A DNA stretch of 64,000 nt from Bog-756 sp963718405 (GTDB lineage: Bacteria > Actinomycetota > Acidimicrobiia > Acidimicrobiales > RAAP-2): NCBI GenBank assembly GCA_963718405.1, contig CAVQYZ010000001.1, positions 620,001-684,000 on the forward strand, given 5' to 3'. The notes under the pieces are model-generated. The model did not search any database. It saw nothing but the letters and a program-made list of their open reading frames with translations, and was not told the origin of the DNA. Positions 29,475-38,328 of the stretch are shown piece after piece. Position 1 is the stretch's first letter; each line of letters opens with the position of its first letter. Position numbers and translations under genes: made by a program.

Positions 29475-30509
29475 TTACAGCATCAACTCGGCCATGGTCT
29501 GCAGGGTCTCCGCGCTGCCCGACACCAACAGGGTGGTGGCGATGGACTCCTTCCAGCCCTCGAGGTCGTCCCGGATCTTCTCCTTCGGCCCGATGAGGGC
29601 GGTGTCCTCGATGAGCGCCGTGGGTACGGCGGCGGCGGCCTCTTCCTTGCGTCCCTCGAGGTAGAGGTCCTGGATCTTTTTGGCCTCGGCCTCATAGCCC
29701 ATCCGGGCGAACACATCGAAGTGGAAGTTCATCGACTTGGCCCCCATGCCCCCGATGTAGAGGGCGATGAACGGTCGGTAGTTGTCGGCGGCCCGCTCGA
29801 TGTCATCGTCGATGAGGGTCGGTGCGAAGGCGATGACCTCGAAGTCGTCGGCACTGTGGCGGGCCCCCGGCCGGGCGAACCCTTCGGCCAGCGCCGGCTC
29901 GAAGGCCTTGACGGCGTTGGGCGAGAAGAAGATGGGGAACCAGCCATCCGCTATCTCTGCCGCCAGGGCCACGTTCTTCGGGCCTTCTGCTCCCAGGATG
30001 ATCGGGATCTCCCGCCGGAGGGGATGCACGATGGGCTTGAGGGGCTTGCCCAGCCCGGTGCCGCCGGGGTAGGGGAGCGGGTAGTGGGGGCCGTCGCTGG
30101 TGACCGGGGCCTCGCGGGCGATGACCTGGCGCACGATATCCACGTACTCGGTCGTCCGGGCCAGGGGCTTCTCGAACGACTGTCCGTACCAACCCTCCAC
30201 GACCTGGGGCCCGGACACCCCCAGTCCGAGCACGAACCGTCCCCCGGACAGATGATCGAGGGTGATGGCGGCCATGCCCATGGCCGTTGGCGTGCGGGCC
30301 GACAGTTGGCACAGGGCCGTGCCCAGGCGGACCCGCTTGGTCTGGGAGCCCCACCAGCTGAGAGGGGTCAGGGCGTCGGAGCCGTAGGCCTCGGCGGTCC
30401 AGATCGAGTCGAAGCCCAACCGCTCGGCTTCAGCCACCTGCTCGGTGGCGTTGGCCGGTGGACCGGAGCCCCAGTAACCGAGTTGCAGTCCGAGTTTCAT
30501 GTCCTTCAT
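29475..30509 (-). CDS. F420-dependent LLM-class oxidoreductase (TIGR03559-like)
   Basis: ATG 30509 (GGGGAGGA upstream) gives 344 residues with the bacterial luciferase-like TIM-barrel pattern: KLGLQLGYWGSGPPANATEQV, GFDSIWTAEAYGSDALTPLSW, VRLGTALCQLSARTPTAMGM and LSGGRFVLGLGVSGPQVVEGW. These match the F420-dependent subgroup TIGR03559, abundant in mycobacteria and Acidimicrobiia. It should transfer hydride between F420 and an unknown substrate. It is the last of three minus-strand genes, 94 bp after the next LLM gene, likely transcribed with the P450. Confidence 0.85.
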   Translation of the reverse strand: MKDMKLGLQLGYWGSGPPANATEQVAEAERLGFDSIWTAEAYGSDALTPLSWWGSQTKRVRLGTALCQLSARTPTAMGMAAITLDHLSGGRFVLGLGVSGPQVVEGWYGQSFEKPLARTTEYVDIVRQVIAREAPVTSDGPHYPLPYPGGTGLGKPLKPIVHPLRREIPIILGAEGPKNVALAAEIADGWFPIFFSPNAVKAFEPALAEGFARPGARHSADDFEVIAFAPTLIDDDIERAADNYRPFIALYIGGMGAKSMNFHFDVFARMGYEAEAKKIQDLYLEGRKEEAAAAVPTALIEDTALIGPKEKIRDDLEGWKESIATTLLVSGSAETLQTMAELML

Positions 30510-30603
30510 GGGTTCCTCCCCGGTGGATGCGGCCTCTCGACCTTAGTGGCGAGCGTCAAAACCGACCGGCGCCCGGCCCGACCGGCGCTCAGCCCCACGA
30601 CGC

Positions 30604-31497
30604 TCACGCAAAGGCCCCGATGATGTGCTCGGCGAACTGCTCGCACATGGCCGACCGTTTGGCGTGGAGTGACTCCGGCGTGTCGCCGTCCTCGGCCCGC
30701 ACCGCCATCCACGGAGCGGCCAGGATGTCGGTGACCCCCATGTCCTCGAGCCGCCGGTACAGGTCGACATCGGGGTACGACTTGACGGCCAGGTACACCG
30801 AATACGGGTCGTTCTCACGACCCACCCGCTTGAGGGCGTCCCGGATCCGCTCGGCCTGGACGAACGCCTCGTCCGGGAGCGCCGCCCCGGTGTTGATCCA
30901 CCCGTCGCACAAGGTGGAGGCCCGTACCATGGCCGCCTCGGAGTCCCCACCGCACAGGATGGGCACCGGCAAGGTGGGTGTCGGGTTCATCTGGCAGGGT
31001 GGGACGTCGTAGTGGGTCCCGTGGTACTCCACCCAGCCGCCCTGCCACAGGGCCCGCAAGGCGGGGATCATGTCGTTCAGCCGCTTGCCCCGGCTGTGGA
31101 AGTCCTGGCCGGTCTGGATGTACTCCTCCTCACACCAGCCCACCCCGACCCCCAGCCGGACCCGGTTGTGGGATAGCACCGCCGCCGTGCCCACCGACTT
31201 GGCCACGGTGATCAGGTCCCGCACCGGGGCGATGTAGATGCCGGTGGTGAAGGTGAGGTTGGTGGTGACCGCCGACAGCGCCGAAATCAGGCACATGGGG
31301 TCGGGCCACTCGGTCTCCTTCTCCCAGAACGGGGCCCCGTCGGGTGCCTCCGAGTAGGTGTACCGCGACTTGAGGTCCCGAGGGTTGAACAAGTGGTCGG
31401 AGAAGTACACCCCCGAGTAGCCCATCTGGTCGCACGCCGTGGACAGGGCCACGATCTCGTCGACGGGGAGGAAGGTGACCGCTAGATGGAAGCGCAT
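30604..31497 (-). CDS. F420-dependent LLM-class oxidoreductase (TIGR03619-like)
   Basis: The start at 31497 gives 297 residues: MRFHLAVTFLPVDEIVALST, MGYSGVYFSDHLFNP, NLTFTTGIYIAPVRDLITVA and NRVRLGVGVGWCEEEY, which identify the TIGR03619 branch of luciferase-like enzymes. SYPDVDLYRRLEDMGVTDILAAPW closes the barrel. The substrate is unknown. It sits 79 bp downstream of the P450 gene on the same strand, so the two enzymes may act in one oxidative pathway. Confidence 0.85.
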   Translation of the reverse strand: MRFHLAVTFLPVDEIVALSTACDQMGYSGVYFSDHLFNPRDLKSRYTYSEAPDGAPFWEKETEWPDPMCLISALSAVTTNLTFTTGIYIAPVRDLITVAKSVGTAAVLSHNRVRLGVGVGWCEEEYIQTGQDFHSRGKRLNDMIPALRALWQGGWVEYHGTHYDVPPCQMNPTPTLPVPILCGGDSEAAMVRASTLCDGWINTGAALPDEAFVQAERIRDALKRVGRENDPYSVYLAVKSYPDVDLYRRLEDMGVTDILAAPWMAVRAEDGDTPESLHAKRSAMCEQFAEHIIGAFA

Positions 31498-31576
31498 GAC
31501 AGCGTCCGCTTTCTGAAGGGGACCGGATCGCTCGGGAGAACCGGGTGGTGACGGGCCTGGATACCGGCCGTCCGGC

Positions 31577-32806
31577 TCAGCCGCCGACCGGAGCCGAGGG
31601 AGTGAAGGCCACGGGGATGTGCTTGACCCCGTTGATGAAGTTGGAGCGCAGCCGCTGCACCTCGCCGTCCAGCCGGATGTCGGGCAAGCGGTCCAGCAGC
31701 CGGTCGAACATCACCCGGATCTCCATGCGGGCCAGGTTGGCCCCCAGGCAGAAGTGGGGACCCCCGCCGCCGAAGGCCATGTGGTTGTTGGGGCTCCGGG
31801 CGATGTCGAACACGTTGGGATTGGCGAAGACCGTCTCGTCCCGGTTGGCCGACACGTGCCAGAAGACCACCTTGTCCCCTTCGGCCACCTTCTGGTCGCC
31901 GATGAGCACGTCGGCGGTGGCCTGGCGGCGGAAGTGCATCACCGGGGACACGTAGCGCAGCATCTCCTCGACCGCCGAGGGCAGCAGGGTGCGATCGGCC
32001 TTGAGCCGCTCCCACTGGTCCGGATTGTCGAAGAAGGCCACCATGGCCCCCGAGATGAGATTGCGGGTGGTCTCGTTGCCGGCCACCGCCAGGAGTAGGA
32101 AGAACAGGTCCAACTCCAACTGGGAGAGCTGGTCTCCGTCGATGTCGGCGTGGGTGAGCACGCTGAACAGGTCCTGGTGGGGATCGAGGCGCTTCTTGGC
32201 GCACAGCTCGTCGGCGTAGGCGTACAGCTCCATAGAAGCCTGGGCCGGCGTGTCCGCGCTGGCCTGGTACTCCGGGTCGTCGGAGCCGATCATCTTGTTG
32301 GACCAGTCGAACACCAGGTGCCGGTCTTCCTGCGGCACGCCCATCAGATCGGCGATGACCTGGAGGGGGAGCTCGGCGGAGATCTGCTCCACGAAGTCGG
32401 CGGAGCCCGACTCGCACACGGTGTCGATGATGGAGTCGGCCGACGCCACCACCTTGTCCTCCAGCTCCCGCATCATCCGGGGGGTGAACCCCTTGTTGAC
32501 CAGGCGCCGGTAGCGGGTGTGCATGGGGGGGTCCATGTTCAGCATCATCATGCGCTGCTGGGCCAGGCCCTCCTCGTCCATGTCGTGGAAGAGCACCGCC
32601 GACCGGTAGGAGGAGAAGTGCTCGTAGTCGCGATTGACCCCCACACAGTCGTCGTAGCGGGTGACCGACCAGAAGCCCTCGGCGAAGCCCGTGGGGTCCG
32701 GATGCCACTGGACGGGGGACTCACGCCGCAGGTAGGCGAACCACTCGAAGGGGACTCCCCCGACGAAATTGTCCGGATCGCCCAAGTCGATGTCGGTTAC
32801 TTCCAT
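31577..32806 (-). CDS. Cytochrome P450, CYP125-like (steroid side-chain oxidation)
   Basis: The 409-residue protein begins MEVTDIDLGDPDNFVGGVPF. VMMLN-type text LNMDPPMHTRYRRLVNKGF, FVEQISAELPLQVIADLMGVP, the oxygen-binding helix LAVAGNETTRNLISG, the ExxR segment EEMLRYVSPV and the haem loop FGGGGPHFCLGANLAR (Cys about residue 353) are all present. These phrases are closest to actinobacterial CYP125/CYP142 enzymes, which oxidise the terminal carbon of the cholesterol side chain. In Mycobacterium cyp125 heads the igr operon; here the gene diverges from an igr-like operon, which supports the same role. An operator-like site lies 77 bp before the start. Confidence 0.86.
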   Translation of the reverse strand: MEVTDIDLGDPDNFVGGVPFEWFAYLRRESPVQWHPDPTGFAEGFWSVTRYDDCVGVNRDYEHFSSYRSAVLFHDMDEEGLAQQRMMMLNMDPPMHTRYRRLVNKGFTPRMMRELEDKVVASADSIIDTVCESGSADFVEQISAELPLQVIADLMGVPQEDRHLVFDWSNKMIGSDDPEYQASADTPAQASMELYAYADELCAKKRLDPHQDLFSVLTHADIDGDQLSQLELDLFFLLLAVAGNETTRNLISGAMVAFFDNPDQWERLKADRTLLPSAVEEMLRYVSPVMHFRRQATADVLIGDQKVAEGDKVVFWHVSANRDETVFANPNVFDIARSPNNHMAFGGGGPHFCLGANLARMEIRVMFDRLLDRLPDIRLDGEVQRLRSNFINGVKHIPVAFTPSAPVGG

Positions 32807-32882
32807 GCGTGCTCCCCCGGATGTGATGGTGACCGTCGTCTCCCGACGCCCGGTCGTGGCGACCCTCGGCTGATGACGTTTC

Positions 32883-32896
32883 TAGAACGTGTATCA
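32883..32896. promoter_or_regulatory. KstR-like operator between P450 and chsE2
   Basis: TAGAACGTGTATCA fits the KstR consensus TnnAACnnGTTnnA with one mismatch (GTA for GTT). It lies in the divergent promoter region, just before a -10-like TATCAT (32899-32904) on the plus strand. That KstR controls cholesterol genes comes from mycobacteria; use here is inferred. Confidence 0.45.
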
Positions 32897-33039
32897 GTTA
32901 TCATAGGCCAGCGGCACCGGTTCGACGACAGTTGGGTCGGCCGGAGCCGTCCATCAGGGTGTTCATGAAGGTGCTGCTGTGCAGGGGGTCTGGGGTCGAT
33001 ACGGGCAAGCGTTGCCCGGGGGCATCCATCAGCCCTACG

Positions 33040-33108
33040 TTGCCGACCAGCAGGTTGCCGACCACGGGGTCGCTGACCAGAGGGTCGACGACCAGCGGGT
33101 TGCCGTCC
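33040..33108 (+). repeat. 15-bp tandem repeat in the leader of the side-chain operon
   Basis: Four full units and a partial fifth of a 15-bp repeat (consensus TTGCCGACCAGCGGG) begin at 33040, 33055, 33070, 33085 and 33100. It ends 52 bp before the chsE2 start. Because 15 is a multiple of 3, an overlapping open frame would encode repeated five-residue units (VADQ-type), but no start with a good ribosome binding site was found for it. The rest of the 354-bp divergent region holds the operator above and no gene. Confidence 0.7.
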
Positions 33109-33160
33109 GGCCCGCCACCTCGGGGGCACCGGGTTCTACGAGTGGAGGGATCTCAACGTC

Positions 33161-34321
33161 ATGCATCTCGAAGAGACTGCCGAGCAACTGGCACTGAGGA
33201 CCGAGCTGCGGGCGTACTTCGCCGACCTCCTGACTGACGAGGTCCGCGCCGCACTCGACGGCGAGAGCGAGGGGGGAGAGGTATTCCGCTCCCTCGTGCG
33301 CCGTATGGGCAAGGACGGCTGGCTGGGCATCGGCTGGCCCCAGGAGTTCGGTGGGCAGGGCCGCCCCACCTCGGACCAGTTCATCTTCTTCACCGAGGTC
33401 CAGCGGGCCCGGGCCCCCTTCCCCTTCGTGACCCTCAACACCGTGGGGCCCATGCTCATGCGTCACGGCACCGAGGAGCAAAAGAGTTTCTTCCTGTCCG
33501 GGATCCTGGCCGGCGAGATCAACTTCGCCATCGGCTACACCGAGCCCGGCGCCGGTACCGACCTGGCCTCGCTGCGCACCCGGGCCGTGCTCGACGGGGA
33601 CGAGTGGACCATCAACGGCAACAAGATCTTCACCAGTGGCGCCGATCAGGCCGACTACATCTGGCTGGCCACCCGCACCGATCCCGACGCCCCCAAGCAC
33701 AAGGGGATCTCCATCTTTTTGGTGCCCACCTCGGCCGAAGGGTTCTCCTGCACCCCCCTGGTCACCGTGGGCGGCGTGGCCACCACCGCCTCGTACTACG
33801 ACAACGTGCGGGTGCCCACCACCGCCCTGGTCGGCAAGGTGAACGAGGGATGGCGGCTGATCACCGGCCAGCTCAACCACGAGCGGGTGGGCCTGGCCGC
33901 GGTCAGCGCCCTGGCCCAGCGCCTATGGGCCGAGACCGCCCAGTGGGCCATCGACAACGGGGTGGCTGACGTGCCGTGGGTCCAGGCCGACCTGGCCCGC
34001 ACCTACGCCCTCCTCGAGGCCCAGAAACTCCTCAACTGGCGGATGACCGCCAAGGTGGGCGACGACACCCTGGGCCCGGCCGACTCCTCGGCGGTCAAGG
34101 TGTTCGGCACCGAGTCGGCCGTGGAGATCTACCGCCGCCTTCTCGGCGTGGTCGGGGCCGGGGGTTACATCAGCCCCGGCTCACCCGGCGCCGTGCTCCA
34201 CGGCGAGCTGGAGCGGGCCGGTCGCCAGGCGCAGATCAACACCTTCGGCGGCGGGGTCAACGAGGTGCAGCGCGAGATTCTGGCCACGGCGGGACTGGGC
34301 ATGAAGCGGGCGTCACGATGA
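33161..34321 (+). CDS. chsE2: Acyl-CoA dehydrogenase ChsE2 (FadE29-like)
   Basis: This 386-residue acyl-CoA dehydrogenase follows GGAGGG. Characteristic text includes MGKDGWLGIGWPQEFGGQG, FAIGYTEPGAGTDLASLRT, SGADQADYIWLATRTDP, KHKGISIFLVPT and the C-terminal TFGGGVNEVQRE, all in FadE29 (ChsE2) of Mycobacterium. ChsE2 forms a heterotetramer with ChsE1 (FadE28) and dehydrogenates the three-carbon side chain of 3-oxo-pregnene-carboxyl-CoA, using FAD. The partner genes lie directly downstream, and its stop overlaps the chsH2 start by 4 bp. Confidence 0.88.
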   Translation: MHLEETAEQLALRTELRAYFADLLTDEVRAALDGESEGGEVFRSLVRRMGKDGWLGIGWPQEFGGQGRPTSDQFIFFTEVQRARAPFPFVTLNTVGPMLMRHGTEEQKSFFLSGILAGEINFAIGYTEPGAGTDLASLRTRAVLDGDEWTINGNKIFTSGADQADYIWLATRTDPDAPKHKGISIFLVPTSAEGFSCTPLVTVGGVATTASYYDNVRVPTTALVGKVNEGWRLITGQLNHERVGLAAVSALAQRLWAETAQWAIDNGVADVPWVQADLARTYALLEAQKLLNWRMTAKVGDDTLGPADSSAVKVFGTESAVEIYRRLLGVVGAGGYISPGSPGAVLHGELERAGRQAQINTFGGGVNEVQREILATAGLGMKRASR

Positions 34322-35432
34322 GCCGCCCGGCCACCGCACCTGACGCCTCCGACCAGAGCCTCGACGAGAAGCTGCAGGCCTTCGTGGGTCTCTCCTCGGG
34401 AGCGGTCACCCGGGGCCAGGACGCCGTCAACCTGCCCATGATCCGGCACTGGGTCGAAGCCATGGGCGACCACAACCCGGTCTACGTGGACGAGGCGGCG
34501 GCACGCCAGGCCGGGTTCCCGGGGATCATCGCCCCGCCCACCATGCTGCAGGTGTGGATCATGCGGGGGCTCCGGGCCTCCGAGGAGGCCGATCGGGCCC
34601 GGGCCGCCGGCGAAGCGGGTGGTGACGGCCCCAGCGATCAGCTGATGACCCTGCTCGACAAGGCCGGCTTCACCTCGGTGGTGGCCACCAACTGCGACCA
34701 GCACTATGTCCGCCCCCTGGTGCCCGGCGACCATCTCCAGGTCTCCTCGGTCATCGACTCGGTGTCGTCGGAGAAGGCCACCGGCCTCGGGGTCGGTCAC
34801 TTCATCACCACACGGCTGGAGTTCACCAATCAGGACGACGAACCGGTCGGATCCATGCTGTTCCGGATCCTCAAGTTCAAGCCCCGCCCCAAGGCCGCCG
34901 ACACCGACGCCACCGAAGCCTCCGACAGTGCGGCACCGGACGCCACGGCCGCCCCGCGCCCCAAGAGGCCCCGTCCCGCCCTCACCCAGGACAACCGGTT
35001 CTTCTTCGACGGAGCCAAGCAGCACCAGCTCCTCATCCAGCGGTGCACCAACTGCGGCACCCTCCGCCACCCGCCTAGGCCGTCGTGCGGTAACTGCCGG
35101 TCGTTCGAGTGGGACACCCAGGTGGCCTCGGGCCGGGGGACCATCTACAGCTTCGTGGTCAATCACTACCCGCAGATCCCGGCCTTCGACTACCCGCTGG
35201 TGGTGGCGTTGGTCGAGCTGGAGGAGGGCACCAGATTGGTGGCCAACGTCAGCGGGATCACCCCCGACACCATCTTCATCGGCCAGCCGGTGGTGGCGGA
35301 GTTCGAGGCCTTCGACGACGACCTGACCCTGCCGGTGTTCCGCCCCGACCCGACGCCCCGCACCGCCACAGCGCCACCGCCACAACCGCCGCCACCACAT
35401 CGGCGGCACCCACCGAGACGAGGAAGAGCTGA
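34318..35432 (+). CDS. chsH2: Steroid enoyl-CoA hydratase subunit ChsH2 (MaoC + DUF35), tail frameshifted
   Basis: ATG 34318 overlaps the chsE2 stop. The N-terminal MaoC-like part (about residues 15-190) has WVEAMGDHNPVYVDEAAARQAGFPGIIAPPTML and HYVRPLVPGDHLQVSSVIDSV. The C-terminal DUF35 part has a zinc ribbon CTNCGTLRHPPRPSCGNC and the OB fold GTIYSFVVNHYPQIPAFDYP. In Mycobacterium ChsH2 pairs with ChsH1 for hydration, and its DUF35 domain holds Ltp2. The sequenced frame runs on to 35886 through the next gene. A shift in the Ala/Thr/Pro tail near 35375 (one base missing or two extra) would instead end it at TGA 35430-35432, overlapping the next ATG, which I prefer. Confidence 0.84.
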
Positions 35433-36593
35433 TGGAGTTCACGTTCAACGAGGAGCAGCTGGCCGTACAGGAGGCCGCCGCCGGCCTGTTCGCCGGCCTG
35501 GTCACCCCGGATCGGGTCCAGGAAGTCGAAGGCAGCGACGACCGCTTCGACCGCCCGCTGTGGGCCGAGCTGGCCCAGGCCGACCTGCTCGGGCTGCCGG
35601 TGCCCGAGGCCTACGGTGGAGGCGGTTTCGGCATGGTCGAGCTGTGCCTCGCTGCTCGAGGCCCAGGGCCGCTCGGTGGCCCTGGTGCCGCTGTGGGCCA
35701 CCCTGGCCCTCGGGGTCCTGCCCATCGCCGAGTTCGGATCGGAGCCGCTGCGCACCGCCGTCCTCCCCGGAGTGGTTTCCGGCAGCACCGTGCTCACCGC
35801 GGCCCTGGTCGACGTGGCCAGCGACCTGGCCCTGGGTGGCAGCGGCCGGCCCAAGGTCCACGCCACCGCCACCACCGGTGGCGTGACGCTGTCGGGGACG
35901 GCCTTCGCCGTGCCCTACGCCCACGTGGCCGATCGCATCCTGGTGCCTGCCGCCCTCGATGGCGGCGTGGTGGTGGCGGTGGTGGAGGCCGGGGCCGCCG
36001 GCCTGAGCGTGGAGCGCGCCGCCACCACCAATCGCGAGATCCATCCGCACCTCCACCTCGACGGGGTCGAGGTGGGCACCGAGTCCCTGCTGGCCGGGGG
36101 CGATCCGGCCCAGGGGACTGAGGTCATCAGCTTCCTGCTGGCCCGGGCCCGGACCGGGCTGTGCGCCCTCCAGGTCGGGGTGACCGAGGCCGCCGTGGCC
36201 CAGACCGCCGAGTACCTCAACACCCGGGAGCAGTTCGGCCGGCCCCTGTCGACCTTTCAGGGGACCATGCTGCGGGCCGCCGACGCCGCCATCGACACCG
36301 AGGCCATCCGGGTCACCATGTGGCAGGCCGCCTGGCGGCTGGACCACGGGCTGGACGCCGAACTGGCCGTGAGTGTGGCCTCCTGGTTCGCAGCCGAGGC
36401 CGGACAACGGGCCGTCCACGCCACCCAGCACCTCCACGGGGGCATGGGTGCGGACATCTCGTACCCCATCCACCGGTACTTCCTGTGGGGCAAACAGATC
36501 GAGCTGCTGCTGGGGTCACCCAGCGGGCAGCTGGCCCAGCTGGGCAGCCAGCTGGTGGCCGGGTTGCAGGCCGGAAGAGTGGTGGCGGTATGA
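35432..36593 (+). CDS. chsE1: Acyl-CoA dehydrogenase ChsE1 (FadE28-like), frameshifted
   Basis: ATG 35432 begins MEFTFNEEQLAVQEAAAGLF and runs to FGMVELC. At CTCGCTG (35649-35655) an extra base breaks the frame, and the +1 frame continues LLEAQGRSVALVPLWATLALG. The body ends with YLNTREQFGRPLSTFQGTML and HLHGGMGADISYPIHRYFLWGKQ, the latter characteristic of FadE28 (ChsE1), partner of ChsE2 in an alpha2beta2 dehydrogenase. The corrected length is about 386 residues. Its stop overlaps the chsH1 ATG. Confidence 0.82.
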
Positions 36594-37087
36594 GCGCCGC
36601 CAGTGAAGTGGCCGGCGCCGCCTACACCCGGACCCTGGACTTCGACCAGGTGTCGGTCGGCGACGACCTGCCCGAGCTGATCATTCCCCTGACCCGCACC
36701 CTGATCGTGTCCACCGCCCTGGCCTCACGCGACTTCCAGGACGTCCACCACGACCCGGTGCTGGCCGTCGAGCGCGGCTCCAAGGACATCTTCATGAACA
36801 TCCTGTCGACCAACGGCCTGGTCGGTCGGTACGTGACCGACTGGTCGGGGCCGGCCGCGGTGCTGACCGATGTCAAGATCCGGTTGGGCGCCCCCAATCA
36901 CCCCGACGACACCATGACCATGTCCGGGTCGGTCACCGGCAAGGACGACCAGGTCGGTCCCGACGGCCGGGGTGGTGTCGAGGTGACCATCCGGGGAGCC
37001 AACAGCGTGGGTGACCATGTGACCGGCACCGTCCGGCTGACGCTGCCCTCCAGCTCGTCCGGCTCATCCAGCGGGTCGGCCCGATGA
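36590..37087 (+). CDS. chsH1: Steroid enoyl-CoA hydratase subunit ChsH1 (MaoC-like)
   Basis: The 165-residue single MaoC/hot-dog domain includes LDFDQVSVGDDLPELIIPLTR and SRDFQDVHHDPVLAVERGS, the Asp-x4-His hydratase region, then FMNILSTNGLVGRYVTDW and VKIRLGAPNHPDDTMTMSG. It corresponds to ChsH1 (Rv3541c type), which forms a heterotetramer with the MaoC part of ChsH2 and adds water across the side-chain double bond. The tail is Ser/Gly-rich. It overlaps both neighbours by 4 bp (ATGA). Confidence 0.85.
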   Translation: MSAASEVAGAAYTRTLDFDQVSVGDDLPELIIPLTRTLIVSTALASRDFQDVHHDPVLAVERGSKDIFMNILSTNGLVGRYVTDWSGPAAVLTDVKIRLGAPNHPDDTMTMSGSVTGKDDQVGPDGRGGVEVTIRGANSVGDHVTGTVRLTLPSSSSGSSSGSAR

Positions 37088-38271
37088 GCGGCGAACACCA
37101 CACCTTCACCGGCAACACCGCCATCGTGGGCATCGGGGCCACCGAGTTCTCCAAGGAGTCCGGCCGCAGCGAGCTGCGCCTGGCCGTGGAGGCGGTCGAC
37201 CTGGCCCTGCGTGACGCCGGCATCGAGCCCGCCGAGGTCGACGGGCTGGTGACCTTCAGCTCGGACACCAACCCGGAGATCGAGATCGCCCGCAGCCTGG
37301 GCATGGGGGAGCTGTCCTTCTTCAGCCGCATCCACTACGGCGGCGGTGCCGGGTGCGCCACCATCCAGCAGGCCGCCATGGCCGTGCAGTCGGGCGTGGC
37401 CGACGTGGTGGTCTGCTATCGGGCCTTCAACGAGCGGTCGGGCAACCGGTTCGGCACCGGGGTGCAGGATCGCGCTCCGGTCCCCAACGCCGAGACGGCC
37501 AACTTCGCCTGGTACGCCCCCTTCGGCCTGTTGACGCCGGCCCAGTGGGTGGCCATGGCCGCCCAGCGGTACCTGCACATCTCCGGGGCCACCTCCGAGG
37601 ACCTGGGCCGGGTGGCTGTGGCCGACCGCAAGCACGCCGCCACCAACCCCAAGGCCTGGTTCTACGAGAAGCCCATCACCCTCGAGGACCATCAGGCGTC
37701 GCGATGGATCGTCGAGCCGCTCCACCTGCTCGACTGCTGCCAGGAGACCGACGGTGGCCAGGCCATGGTGGTCACCTCGCTGGAGCGGGCCCGCGACCTG
37801 CCGGGAGGGACGGCGGTGATCGAGGCCGCGGCCCAGGGGGCCGGACCCGGTCAGGAGATGATGACCTCCTACTACTACGACGACCTCTGCGGCCTGGGAG
37901 AGATGGCCTCGGTGGCCCGGCAGCTGTGGCGGACCTCGGGACTGTCGCCGGCCGACATCCAGACCGCCGTGCTCTACGACCACTTCACTCCTTACGTGCT
38001 CTATCAGCTCGAGGAGTTGGGCTTCTGTGGCAAGGGCGAGGCCAAGGACTTCGTGGCCGACGGGAACATCGAGCTCGGTGGGGGACTGCCCATCAACACC
38101 CACGGCGGGCAGTTGGGCGAGGCCTACCTGCACGGGATGAACGGCATCGCCGAAGGGGTCCGCCAGGTCCGGGGCAGTTCGGTCAACCAGGTGCCCGATG
38201 TGAACCACGTGCTGGTCACGGCGGGAACCGGGGTGCCCACCAGCGGGCTCATCCTGGGGGTGGACCGCTAA
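37084..38271 (+). CDS. ltp2: Steroid side-chain retro-aldolase Ltp2 (thiolase-like lipid-transfer protein)
   Basis: The 395-residue protein has the thiolase fold: TAIVGIGATEFSKESGRSEL, AGIEPAEVDGLVTFSS, GGGAGCATIQQAAMAVQSGV and CYRAFNERSG. Ltp2 proteins lost thiolase chemistry and act as aldolases; with the DUF35 domain of ChsH2, Ltp2 releases propionyl-CoA from the hydrated C22 intermediate, leaving androstenedione-type rings. MTSYYYDDLCGLGEMA and NTHGGQLGEAYLHGMNGIAEG lie in the catalytic half. It is the last gene of the operon and faces the flavin-like gene tail to tail. Confidence 0.86.
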   Translation: MSGEHHTFTGNTAIVGIGATEFSKESGRSELRLAVEAVDLALRDAGIEPAEVDGLVTFSSDTNPEIEIARSLGMGELSFFSRIHYGGGAGCATIQQAAMAVQSGVADVVVCYRAFNERSGNRFGTGVQDRAPVPNAETANFAWYAPFGLLTPAQWVAMAAQRYLHISGATSEDLGRVAVADRKHAATNPKAWFYEKPITLEDHQASRWIVEPLHLLDCCQETDGGQAMVVTSLERARDLPGGTAVIEAAAQGAGPGQEMMTSYYYDDLCGLGEMASVARQLWRTSGLSPADIQTAVLYDHFTPYVLYQLEELGFCGKGEAKDFVADGNIELGGGLPINTHGGQLGEAYLHGMNGIAEGVRQVRGSSVNQVPDVNHVLVTAGTGVPTSGLILGVDR

Positions 38272-38328
38272 AGTCCGGCTCGGAGGGCGGAGCCGGCCAG
38301 CGAGGGCAAGCTGTTGGCGGCAGGGTGG

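Noticed and set aside
32979..33197. 72-codon frame across the 15-bp repeats, a possible leader peptide
   Set aside because: Weak start context and overlap with chsE2; kept only as a note under the repeat.
34165..35505. 446-codon minus-strand frame opposite chsH2
   Set aside because: Antisense shadow of a gene with clear MaoC and zinc-ribbon motifs.
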